Positions 1-5,123 of a DNA stretch of 6,134 nt are shown piece by piece. The stretch's first letter is position 1; each line of letters starts with the position of its first letter. Location: positions 1-6,134 of the forward strand of contig JADFPK010000115.1 of the NCBI GenBank assembly GCA_022562375.1, read 5' to 3'. The position numbers and the translations under genes are program-made. The DNA is from Pseudomonadota bacterium. Its GTDB lineage: Bacteria > Pseudomonadota > Alphaproteobacteria > SMXQ01. The notes under the pieces are model-generated. The model was given only the letters and a program-made list of their open reading frames with translations, did no database searches and was not told where the DNA came from.

Positions 1-722
1 GCCAGCTTGACCGCGCCGCCGGCGAGGAAGCGGTAATTCACCATCAGCCACAGATGCAGCACGGCGCCGACGAGGGTGGTGTAGAGCGCCACCGACATGC
101 CGCTGATGAGGGCGGTGACCATCGGCGTGATGGCGCGGACGTCGCCGGCCGTCTTGGGGTCGACACCGGAAAGCGCGATGACGAAGCCGAGCACGGTGCC
201 GATGAGTCCAAGCAGCACCAGGGAGGTGGCGACCTGGCGCACGACGGCGATGCGGTTGGCAAGCTTGACGCGAAGGGCGTCGGCGGTGATCCCGCGGCTG
301 CCCGATCCGCGTCCGCCGACCTCCTTGAGATAGGTCGCGGCCCACGAGGCGGAGCAGCTCTCGGTATTGCGCACGCAGTCCAGCTCCCGGCTGATCTTCC
401 AGATCTTGCCGGCGCAGACCCCGAGACCGCCGAGGAAGACAGCGAAAATGGCCAGGGACAGCCCGGTGATGTCGGCCTCGATGACGACGTTGACCCAGCC
501 CTGGATGTAAACCGCGCCGAGGAGCGCGAAGGCCGCGAGGTTGAACACCGCGAAACGAAGCACCAGAAGGTGCGGATAGCCCTCGCCCAGCCTCTTGTCG
601 GCCGTGGCCGGGAGGTTCCAACTCTGGGGGGCGCAGGGCACCACCTTCACGCGCTCCTGGGGCGCATATTCTCTTACGAAAGCCCGCGCTTTTTGAACAA
701 CCTGGGTCATTTGCGGTTCCAT
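1..722 (-). CDS. MotA/TolQ/ExbB proton-channel family protein, C-terminus cut by the window edge
   Basis: This reads on the minus strand from ATG at 722 and stays open to the left edge, giving 240 residues of an incomplete protein. Four hydrophobic segments are visible at about residues 52-74, 85-105, 165-187 and 201-228. The last two carry the family hallmarks: LGLIGTVLGF (171-180) followed by ISGMSVALYTTLVGA (206-220). In this family such segments line a proton channel in the inner membrane that powers a partner of the MotB, ExbD or TolR type; a partner gene could lie beyond the left edge, but none is visible. The roughly 50-residue N-terminal part is hydrophilic and matches nothing I recognise. 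A second ATG at 710 (residue 5) has GGAA six bases upstream, a better ribosome site than the first ATG has, so the protein may start there. The exact subfamily (flagellar, TonB-like, Tol or other) cannot be decided without the C-terminus and neighbours. Confidence 0.85.
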   Translation of the reverse strand, partial: MEPQMTQVVQKARAFVREYAPQERVKVVPCAPQSWNLPATADKRLGEGYPHLLVLRFAVFNLAAFALLGAVYIQGWVNVVIEADITGLSLAIFAVFLGGLGVCAGKIWKISRELDCVRNTESCSASWAATYLKEVGGRGSGSRGITADALRVKLANRIAVVRQVATSLVLLGLIGTVLGFVIALSGVDPKTAGDVRAITPMVTALISGMSVALYTTLVGAVLHLWLMVNYRFLAGGAVKL

Positions 723-797
723 TGCCCAAAAATTCTCGCTGCAAAAGCCGTCGCCGAACCCTGAGCGGGGCCTGTGCAACCTAGAGCTTTGACCCTT

Positions 798-816
798 ATG
801 GTTAACAACAGGTTAG
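798..816 (-). promoter_or_regulatory. Candidate CtrA-binding box upstream of the proton-channel gene
   Basis: Read on the minus strand, the site is CTAA, seven bases, then TTAACCAT. The known CtrA consensus of Alphaproteobacteria is TTAA-N7-TTAA, often extended to TTAACCAT in one half. Here one half is exact and extended, the other has one mismatch, and the spacing is exactly seven. It lies 76 bases upstream of the ATG at 722, a reasonable place for promoter control. It is AT-rich in an otherwise GC-rich stretch. Binding is inferred, not shown; a single near-match can occur by chance. Confidence 0.4.
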
Positions 817-1014
817 CATTTGCAGGATGTTACAAAAGACACCGCCGCCGATGAGCGGTCGCTCGACGGTCAAGAGAGGACTTCTGGCCGTGGTTTTCAG
901 GGAGTTACAGCACCCTTGGCGCGCTCACCCCGACCAAGGAATTTCGCACGGGAAAGACGAATATCGCTGGCTTCGGGCGGCCGAATCACACACTTAGTGG
1001 CCTGTATGCAGTTA

Positions 1015-1056
1015 GGGGCGGTGGCCGGTAAAAGCGGGGGGATGGCCGGTCAAACC
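1015..1056. repeat. Imperfect tandem duplication, two 21-nt units
   Basis: Units at 1015-1035 and 1036-1056 match at 17 of 21 positions and share the core TGGCCGGT. A further GCCGGTCA occurs at 1068-1075, across the ygfZ stop codon, but with a spacing of 23. The repeat lies just downstream of the ygfZ stop on the minus strand. No function is evident. Confidence 0.5.
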
Positions 1057-1059
1057 GGC
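1045..1059 (-). terminator. Weak hairpin downstream of ygfZ, possible terminator
   Basis: A perfect 6-bp inverted repeat (GCCGGT / ACCGGC) with a 3-base loop lies 13 bases past the ygfZ stop codon in the direction of ygfZ transcription. It is followed by CATCCCCCC, with only a short TTTT further on, so it lacks the T-tract of an intrinsic terminator. It could be a poor terminator or just an mRNA 3'-end stabiliser. Confidence 0.25.
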
Positions 1060-1072
1060 GGGCAGTCGCCGG

Positions 1073-2011
1073 TCACGGCGGAGGGTCGGCCTCGGTATCG
1101 CCTTGGATCTCCATCCAGGCGGGTTTGTGGGCCTTGAGCCGGGCGCCTTCGGCGGTGAAGGCCTCGTCTTGTTTCCTGGCCCTTTCGACCAATTCGAGAC
1201 GGAGCAGGGCGATTCCCGCCTGGCCGCGCCCCGAACGCATCTCGCCGGCCTCCTTGGGGCCCAGCATGATGGGTGTGCCGCGTGGCGGCAGCGGCCCTTC
1301 GATGGTTACCGGCATCAGGCGCTTGCGCACCAATCCGCGGTATCTGGTGCGCGCCGTCAGTTCCTGGCCGATATAGCATCCCTTGTCCCAGTCGACGCCG
1401 TTAAGCTCCTCGAAGCCGCTTTCGAGAAGGAGGGATTTCTCGACCGTCAGGTCCTGGCTGCCGTCGGGCAGGCCGTAACCGAGGCGCGCCTGGTCGTAAT
1501 CCTCATTCGTCGCCGGCGTGAACCCTGCCGCCCGGAGCGCATCGGCGGCGCCGTCTTTGGGCAGGATCGCCCGTGCCCCGATGCCGGCGAATCTGGGATC
1601 GACGAAACAGATGCCGCCGGCGAAAGGCCCGCCCTGGCCCTCCTGGCCGCGGAGGCTTTCGGAATCATCGGGGCCGTCGCCGAGAAGCGCCGCCACCGCG
1701 TAGCGGTCCGACGCATCCTCGATCGTGACCTCGGCCCTCAGCTTGAAGAAATCGAGGCGGCGCTTCAGATCCCCGAGACGCGCGCCCTCGCAGTCGATCA
1801 CCAGAGTTCCCTCGACCTCGGCGATGAAGAAATCGTGTAGGAACTTGCCTTGGGCGTTGAGAAGGGCGGCGTAGATCGCCCGTTCGGGGCCGACCTTGTC
1901 GATGTCGTTCGAGACCAGGCCCTGGAGAAACTGGCGCCCATCGGCGCCGCCGACGGTGAGCACGCCGCGCCCGTCGAGAATGACGAAGGATTTTTGACCG
2001 AGGGCAATCAT
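1073..2011 (-). CDS. ygfZ: YgfZ/CAF17-type folate-binding Fe-S cluster maintenance protein
   Basis: The protein has 312 residues and belongs to the YgfZ/GcvT-like family. Known members bind tetrahydrofolate-type cofactors and help build or repair certain [4Fe-4S] enzymes in the cytoplasm. The family signature KGCYIGQE is at residues 210-217; its cysteine (212) is the conserved functional residue. Other family-typical stretches are the N-terminal LQGLVSND (29-36), LNAQGKFLHD (51-60), and RTRYRGLVRKRLMPV after the signature (221-235). The length fits alphaproteobacterial members. Residues 111-130 form a glycine- and charge-rich loop that looks variable. The start is the ATG at 2011; no clear Shine-Dalgarno precedes it, so its mRNA may have a very short leader. 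It is divergent from the glycan operon and shares the 2012-2317 region with it; no functional link to glycan synthesis is implied. Confidence 0.93.
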   Translation of the reverse strand: MIALGQKSFVILDGRGVLTVGGADGRQFLQGLVSNDIDKVGPERAIYAALLNAQGKFLHDFFIAEVEGTLVIDCEGARLGDLKRRLDFFKLRAEVTIEDASDRYAVAALLGDGPDDSESLRGQEGQGGPFAGGICFVDPRFAGIGARAILPKDGAADALRAAGFTPATNEDYDQARLGYGLPDGSQDLTVEKSLLLESGFEELNGVDWDKGCYIGQELTARTRYRGLVRKRLMPVTIEGPLPPRGTPIMLGPKEAGEMRSGRGQAGIALLRLELVERARKQDEAFTAEGARLKAHKPAWMEIQGDTEADPPP

Positions 2012-2050
2012 GGTGACCGGCTATGAGTTAGGCCGAGTGCGGCCGTTTGA

Positions 2051-2091
2051 CAAGGCCCAAGCGCACTATTGGCAAGGCCCAAGAGTACTAT
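2051..2091. repeat. Direct repeat, 19-bp units with 22-bp period
   Basis: Units CAAGGCCCAAGCGCACTAT (2051-2069) and CAAGGCCCAAGAGTACTAT (2073-2091) agree at 17 of 19 positions and are spaced by TGG, a period of 22 bp or about two helical turns. They lie 40-80 bases upstream of the ygfZ start. The spacing would place two protein copies on the same DNA face, so an operator is possible; a simple duplication is equally possible. A TTGACA hexamer overlaps the left unit at 2047-2052, but no matching -10 element follows. Confidence 0.55.
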
Positions 2092-2137
2092 CCGATCAGA
2101 TGGAATCGTTTGACCGCGATGATTTCGCGCCGTGGCC

Positions 2138-2179
2138 GGTCCCGGCCATCCCGGCGGCGGCCCCGGGACTTCCTTTTTT
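2138..2179 (+). terminator. Intrinsic terminator-like hairpin and T-tract with no upstream gene
   Basis: On the plus strand GTCCCGG (2139-2145) pairs with CCGGGAC (2163-2169), with two more C-G pairs possible past a small bulge. The stem is followed at once by TTCCTTTTTT (2170-2179). This has the layout of a Rho-independent terminator for rightward transcription. The only rightward transcript it could end would start between about 2012 and 2120, where no protein gene is seen. It lies just before the glycan-operon promoter, so it could insulate that promoter or end a small RNA. Confidence 0.45.
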
Positions 2180-2185
2180 GGCGTC

Positions 2186-2214
2186 TTGGCAAGGACTCGG
2201 ACCGGCCGTATAAA
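2186..2214 (+). promoter_or_regulatory. Sigma70-type promoter for the glycan operon
   Basis: TTGGCA (2186-2191) and TATAAA (2209-2214) are separated by exactly 17 bases. Each hexamer matches the housekeeping consensus at five of six positions. The expected transcription start is near 2221, giving a leader of about 97 bases before the first glycosyltransferase ATG at 2318. This is the best promoter match I found in the window and it points into the operon. Its position also argues against any start of that gene upstream of about 2220. Confidence 0.6.
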
Positions 2215-2222
2215 GTTGGCCG

Positions 2223-2321
2223 ATGGTGAGTCGCGCTGTTTTGCATTGCCAGATTCGAAAGCGCCGGTGGCCCGCCGGCGCCGGTATTGCCGGCGCCGGG
2301 CGGTCAGGGCGCGCGTCATGA
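2223..2321 (+). CDS. Possible 32-residue leader ORF ending on the GT9 start codon
   Basis: An ATG at 2223, about two bases after the predicted transcription start, opens a 32-codon frame (begins MVSRAVLHCQIRKRRW, then Ala/Gly-rich). Its TGA at 2319-2321 overlaps the GT9 start ATG as ATGA, the same overlap that joins the genes downstream. It could couple translation of the operon to leader translation, and its second half spans the strong hairpin at 2275-2299. There is no ribosome-binding site upstream, so it would be translated as a nearly leaderless message. In GC-rich DNA a 32-codon open frame is common by chance, so this is only a candidate; the peptide resembles nothing I know. Confidence 0.22.
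   Translation: MVSRAVLHCQIRKRRWPAGAGIAGAGRSGRAS
2275..2299 (+). promoter_or_regulatory. Strong 10-bp hairpin in the operon leader
   Basis: The self-complementary decamer CCGGCGCCGG occurs at 2275-2284 and again at 2290-2299, separated by TATTG. In RNA this can fold into a perfect all-G/C 10-bp stem with a five-base loop, ending 18 bases before the ATG at 2318. It has no T-tract, so it is not a terminator. It may limit or regulate ribosome access to the first gene, but that is inference. Confidence 0.45.
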
Positions 2322-3274
2322 ACATCCTCTTCATCACCTCGACCCGGATCGGCGACGCGGTTCTGTCCACCGGACTTCTCGATCATCTCGTTTGCCAATT
2401 TCCCGATGCCCGGATCACCGTCGCCTGCGGACCCGAGGCGGCGCCGCTGTTCGAGGCCGTGCCCAATCTTTGCCGCGTCATCGTCATGGAGAAAAAGCCC
2501 TTCGCCCGTCATTGGCTGGGGCTTTGGGCCGGTTGCGCTCCTCGTTACTGGTCCCTCGTCGTCGATCTCAGGGCTTCGCTGATCGCCTGGTTTTTGCTTG
2601 CCGGCGAAAGGCGGGTGCTGAAGACGGATGCGGCGCTGGTGCACCGCGTGCGCCGGCTTTCCGAACTGTTCGGACTGGGGGAACCTCGGGCGCCGCGCCT
2701 TTGGACCGCGCCCAGGCACGAAGAAGCGGCCAAGCGGCTGGTTGCCGATGGCGGGCCGGTGCTGGCGCTCGGCCCGACCGCCAACTGGCGGGCCAAACAA
2801 TGGCGGGCGGAGAATTTCAGCGAACTGGCCGGCCGGCTGACCGGGTCCAGGGGAATCCTCCCCGGCGCCCGGGTCGCGGTTTTCGGGGCGGCTTCGGAAC
2901 GCCCCGATTCGGCGCCGGTCATCGAGGCGATCCCGCCCGAGCGGAGGATCGACCTGGTGGGCGAGGTCGACCTTTTGACCGCCTTCGCCTGTCTCAAGCG
3001 TTGCGCCCTGTTCGTCGGCAACGATTCAGGGCTGATGCATCTGGCGGCGGCGGCGATCCCGACCGTCGGCCTGTTCGGGCCCTCGAGGGTCGAACATTAC
3101 GCACCCTGGGGCGCCCATACCGAAGTGGCGCGAACCGCGATCCCCTTCGACGACCTGTTCCCGGCCGATTTCGATTACCGGACGACCGGCACGCTGATGG
3201 ACAGCCTCAGCGTCGATGCGGCCGAGGCGGCGGCAAGGGCGCTGTGGCGACGGTGTGGGGGCGCCCGATCATGA
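2318..3274 (+). CDS. Glycosyltransferase family 9 (ADP-heptose:LPS heptosyltransferase family) protein
   Basis: The protein has 318 residues, usual for the family. Known members transfer heptose or a similar sugar from a nucleotide donor to lipopolysaccharide core at the cytoplasmic face of the inner membrane. It has the GT-B layout: an N-terminal TSTRIGDAVLSTGLLDHL (7-24) with the IGD motif, a linker, then LGPTANWRAKQWRAENFSEL (151-170) with the lysine and tryptophan typical of the donor-site entry, and the hallmark FVGNDSGLMHLAAA (232-245) followed by PTVGLFGPS (248-256). The frame is open upstream to 2132, but the fold starts at MNILFITSTR, and the promoter at 2186-2214 lies inside the longer version, so ATG 2318 is chosen; AGGG lies about eight bases upstream of it. 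It is the first gene of the operon and overlaps the next by ATGA. Actual donor and acceptor cannot be told; assignment to the family is secure. Confidence 0.92.
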   Translation: MNILFITSTRIGDAVLSTGLLDHLVCQFPDARITVACGPEAAPLFEAVPNLCRVIVMEKKPFARHWLGLWAGCAPRYWSLVVDLRASLIAWFLLAGERRVLKTDAALVHRVRRLSELFGLGEPRAPRLWTAPRHEEAAKRLVADGGPVLALGPTANWRAKQWRAENFSELAGRLTGSRGILPGARVAVFGAASERPDSAPVIEAIPPERRIDLVGEVDLLTAFACLKRCALFVGNDSGLMHLAAAAIPTVGLFGPSRVEHYAPWGAHTEVARTAIPFDDLFPADFDYRTTGTLMDSLSVDAAEAAARALWRRCGGARS

Positions 3275-4056
3275 GTTCACCGCCGCCGTCCGATCCGGCC
3301 ACGGGGCCGAAGCTGTCGGCCCTCATCACCGTCCATAACGAGGAGGCCCGGCTTGGCGAATGCCTGGAGTGCTTGCGTTTCGCCGATGAGATCGTCGTCG
3401 TGCTCGACGACTGCACCGATGGTTCGAAGGAGATCGCGTCGCGCTTCACCGGCCGCCTGGTCGAGGGGGCCTGGGACATCGAGGGCGCGCGCCGGAACGA
3501 CGGCATCGCGGCTTGTTCCGGCGATTGGATCTTCGAGATCGATGCCGACGAACGGGTGCCCCAAGCCCTGGCCCGGGAGATCGTCCGGACGGTGGCGTCG
3601 TCGGACCATGACTGGCACCCTATCCCGGTCGACAACTATATCGGCGGCCGCCTGGTGCGCTACGGCTGGGGCGCCTATATGGGACGCTCGTCCTATGCCG
3701 GCTTGTTCCGCAAGGGCGCCAAGTCGTGGGGGCCGGAGCGGGTGCATCCATCGCTTACACTGTCGGCGCGAAGGGGGCCGCGTCTTGAAAATCGCCTCGA
3801 ACATTACGTTTACCGAGATATCTCGGAGCTCATCCACCGCTTCGACCGTTACACCACCTTAAGGGCCCAGGATCTTCGCGCCTCCGGCGACATCGGCTCG
3901 CTCGCCGCCAATGTGCGGCGCATTTTTTCGCGCTTCTTCAAGTGTTACGTCTCCCGTAAGGGGCACAGGGAAGGCGCGTATGGCTTGCTGATCGCGCTGT
4001 TCGCCGGTCTCTATCCGATCGTTTCCTACCTCAAGGCGAGGATCGAGGAGGAATGA
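3271..4056 (+). CDS. Glycosyltransferase family 2, WaaE/KdtX-like
   Basis: The protein has 261 residues with a GT-A fold. The N-terminus shows LSALITVHNEEARL (15-28), then FADEIVVVLDDCTDGSKEIA (37-56), and the metal/nucleotide-binding DxD in FEIDADERV (88-96). The middle (YIGGRLVRYGWG..., 123-134, then GLFRKGAKSWGPERVHPSL, 144-162) and the C-terminal FDRYTT and RKGHREGAYGLLIALFAGLYP stretches resemble the WaaE/KdtX group, whose known members add glucose to the inner LPS core. It likely acts in the cytoplasm at the membrane on a core or lipid-linked acceptor. The C-terminal hydrophobic stretch (about 236-253) could anchor it to the membrane. The start ATG overlaps the GT9 stop (ATGA), which suggests translational coupling. 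The frame is open far upstream, but that part is a shadow of GT9. The sugar transferred is unknown. Confidence 0.9.
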   Translation: MSSPPPSDPATGPKLSALITVHNEEARLGECLECLRFADEIVVVLDDCTDGSKEIASRFTGRLVEGAWDIEGARRNDGIAACSGDWIFEIDADERVPQALAREIVRTVASSDHDWHPIPVDNYIGGRLVRYGWGAYMGRSSYAGLFRKGAKSWGPERVHPSLTLSARRGPRLENRLEHYVYRDISELIHRFDRYTTLRAQDLRASGDIGSLAANVRRIFSRFFKCYVSRKGHREGAYGLLIALFAGLYPIVSYLKARIEEE

Positions 4057-5090
4057 GCGTGCGCATCGTGCTGGCCGACGGCGGCATTGAATTCGATGGC
4101 GCGACCATGGAGCGGCGTCCGCTCGGCGGCGTCGAGTCGGCCGTCGTCTGCCTGACACGGGAGTTGGCGCGGCGCGGTCATCAGGTGATGGTGCGCAACA
4201 ATTGCGCCGCGCCCATGGTGCGGGACGGGGTGGACTGGGCGCCGCTCTCGGACGGCCTGCCGCGGACGGCCGACATCTATATCGCCAACCGGGGCGATCA
4301 GCTGCTGGGGCTCATGCCCGGGGCGCGGCGGACCGTTTTCTGGATCCACAATCCGGCCCGGTACCTGCTCAAATGGCGCTTTCTCGGCAAACTCTGGCGC
4401 CTCCGGCCGCCGATCGTCTTCATCGGCGACTACCACGCCACCACCTATCCCCGTTGGGCGCCGGATGGCGGGCGCATCGTCATCCCTTACGGCATCGACG
4501 AGACCTTCTCGACCGCCGAGCCGGCCGGGGAGCCACCCGGTCCGCGCGCGGTATTCACCTCCAACCCGCTGAGATCCCTCGATTGGCTGCTCGGGCTCTG
4601 GACCGAGCGCATCCGCCCCCGTGTCGCCGGCGCCGAGCTTCATATCTTTTCCGGGCCGGCCACCTACGGCGCCTACGGGGCGGCCAAGGCGGGCGCCATG
4701 GAAGCGGTGCTCGACCGTGCCCGGGCGCTGGCGGACCGGGGCGTGGTGCTGCGCGGCCCGGTGCCCAAGGCCCAGTTGAGCCGGGAGTTGCGCGCCTCTC
4801 GGGTGATGCTTTACCGTGGCGACGTCAACGAAACCTTTTGCCTGGCGGTGGGCGAGGCACAAGCCATGGGCGTTCCGGCCGTGGTCGGGAAGCTGGGCTC
4901 GGTGGTCGAGCGCGTGATCGACGGAGAGACCGGTTTCGTCGCCGGCGACGAGGAGGCTTTCGCCGACGCCGCCGTCAGGTTGCTGACCGACGACGGGCTG
5001 TGGCGCCATCAGCAGCAAAGCGCGCTCGCCCATCGACGCCGCTGGGGCTGGCCCGAGGCCGCCGCCGAATTCGAGAGGCTGATCCCCTGA
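4053..5090 (+). CDS. Glycosyltransferase family 4 protein
   Basis: The protein has 345 residues with a GT-B fold. The N-terminal half has the glycine-rich acceptor-side motif LGGVESAVVCLTREL (24-38) and VFWIHNP (95-101). The C-terminal half has the donor-side retaining-enzyme pattern E-x7-E: glutamates 260 and 268 in NETFCLAVGEAQAMGVP (259-275), followed by a glycine-rich loop and IDGETGFV (289-296). Members of GT4 use nucleotide sugars and keep the anomeric configuration; many build LPS or capsule glycans at the cytoplasmic face of the membrane. The start ATG overlaps the previous stop as ATGA and is preceded directly by GAGGAG, a strong though close ribosome site. The following ligase-family gene begins after a short repeat (5090-5131). 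Donor and acceptor cannot be read from the sequence. Confidence 0.9.
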   Translation: MSVRIVLADGGIEFDGATMERRPLGGVESAVVCLTRELARRGHQVMVRNNCAAPMVRDGVDWAPLSDGLPRTADIYIANRGDQLLGLMPGARRTVFWIHNPARYLLKWRFLGKLWRLRPPIVFIGDYHATTYPRWAPDGGRIVIPYGIDETFSTAEPAGEPPGPRAVFTSNPLRSLDWLLGLWTERIRPRVAGAELHIFSGPATYGAYGAAKAGAMEAVLDRARALADRGVVLRGPVPKAQLSRELRASRVMLYRGDVNETFCLAVGEAQAMGVPAVVGKLGSVVERVIDGETGFVAGDEEAFADAAVRLLTDDGLWRHQQQSALAHRRRWGWPEAAAEFERLIP

Positions 5091-5091
5091 C

Positions 5092-5109
5092 ATGACGGCC
5101 AAGACATGA
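5092..5109 (+). other. Mini-ORF 1 (MTAKT) between GT4 and the ligase gene
   Basis: ATG at 5092, one base after the GT4 stop, reads five codons (MTAKT) to a TGA at 5107-5109. That stop overlaps the next repeat's ATG as ATGA. It is a direct result of the 14-nt duplication. Ribosomes finishing GT4 could re-initiate here and be handed on; the peptide itself is unlikely to have a job. Confidence 0.35.
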
Positions 5110-5123
5110 CGGCCAAGGCATGA
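5106..5123 (+). other. Mini-ORF 2 (MTAKA) overlapping the ligase start
   Basis: ATG at 5106 reads five codons (MTAKA) to a TGA at 5121-5123, which overlaps the ligase ATG at 5120 as ATGA. With mini-ORF 1 it forms a start-stop chain from the end of GT4 into the ligase-family gene. Translation is possible but not shown. Confidence 0.35.

Larger units (their letters stand above)
723..1072. other. Intergenic stretch without a convincing gene
   Basis: These 350 bases separate the 3' end of the ygfZ-type gene from the 5' end of the proton-channel gene, both on the minus strand. I see no protein gene here. A plus-strand frame that opens at a TTG at 820 runs into the opposite strand of ygfZ, has arbitrary composition, and looks like chance. 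The stretch holds a CtrA-like box at 798-816, a 21-nt imperfect tandem duplication at 1015-1056 and a small inverted repeat at 1045-1059, listed separately. A promoter for the proton-channel gene probably lies in the part near 723-820, but I could not place convincing -35 and -10 elements. Confidence 0.6.
2012..2317. promoter_or_regulatory. Divergent intergenic control region between ygfZ and the glycan operon
   Basis: These 306 bases separate the two divergent gene blocks and must hold start signals for both. In order they contain a 22-bp-period direct repeat (2051-2091), a terminator-like hairpin pointing right (2138-2179), a sigma70-like promoter pointing right (2186-2214), a possible short leader ORF (2223-2321) and a strong hairpin (2275-2299). 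TTGRCAAGG, which resembles a -35 element plus flank, occurs three times, at 2047, 2069 and 2186. Long frames that cross this region in several phases look like GC-rich chance frames. Confidence 0.6.

Noticed and set aside
1..722. ZorA-like defence motor
   Set aside because: Only the general channel fold is visible; no long tail, partner or helicase/nuclease genes are seen, so a defence role is unsupported.
54..764. Plus-strand 236-residue open frame
   Set aside because: It lies opposite the proton-channel gene, whose membrane segments and family motifs are clear; the plus-strand product is Gly/Asp/Glu-rich with no motif and is a shadow.
853..864. Inverted repeat GAGCG-GT-CGCTC
   Set aside because: The two-base loop is too small for an RNA hairpin, and nothing around it suggests a site.
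820..1137. Plus-strand 105-residue open frame starting at TTG
   Set aside because: It has a weak start and no recognisable motif, and it runs into the antisense of ygfZ.
1103..1840. Plus-strand 245-residue open frame
   Set aside because: It is antisense to ygfZ, which carries the diagnostic KGCYIGQE motif in the other strand.
2025..2053. Minus-strand promoter for ygfZ: TTGTCA, 17 bases, TAACTC
   Set aside because: The -35 match is good, but the -10 matches the consensus at only two of six positions. The ygfZ promoter must be nearby, but I cannot place it.
2096..2800. Minus-strand 234-residue open frame across the divergent region
   Set aside because: It overlaps the operon promoter and is antisense to the GT9 gene; its product is Pro/Gly/Arg-rich, with no motif.
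4026..5102. Minus-strand 358-residue open frame
   Set aside because: It is antisense to the GT4 gene, which has an intact E-x7-E motif and a good ribosome site; long antisense frames are common in GC-rich DNA.
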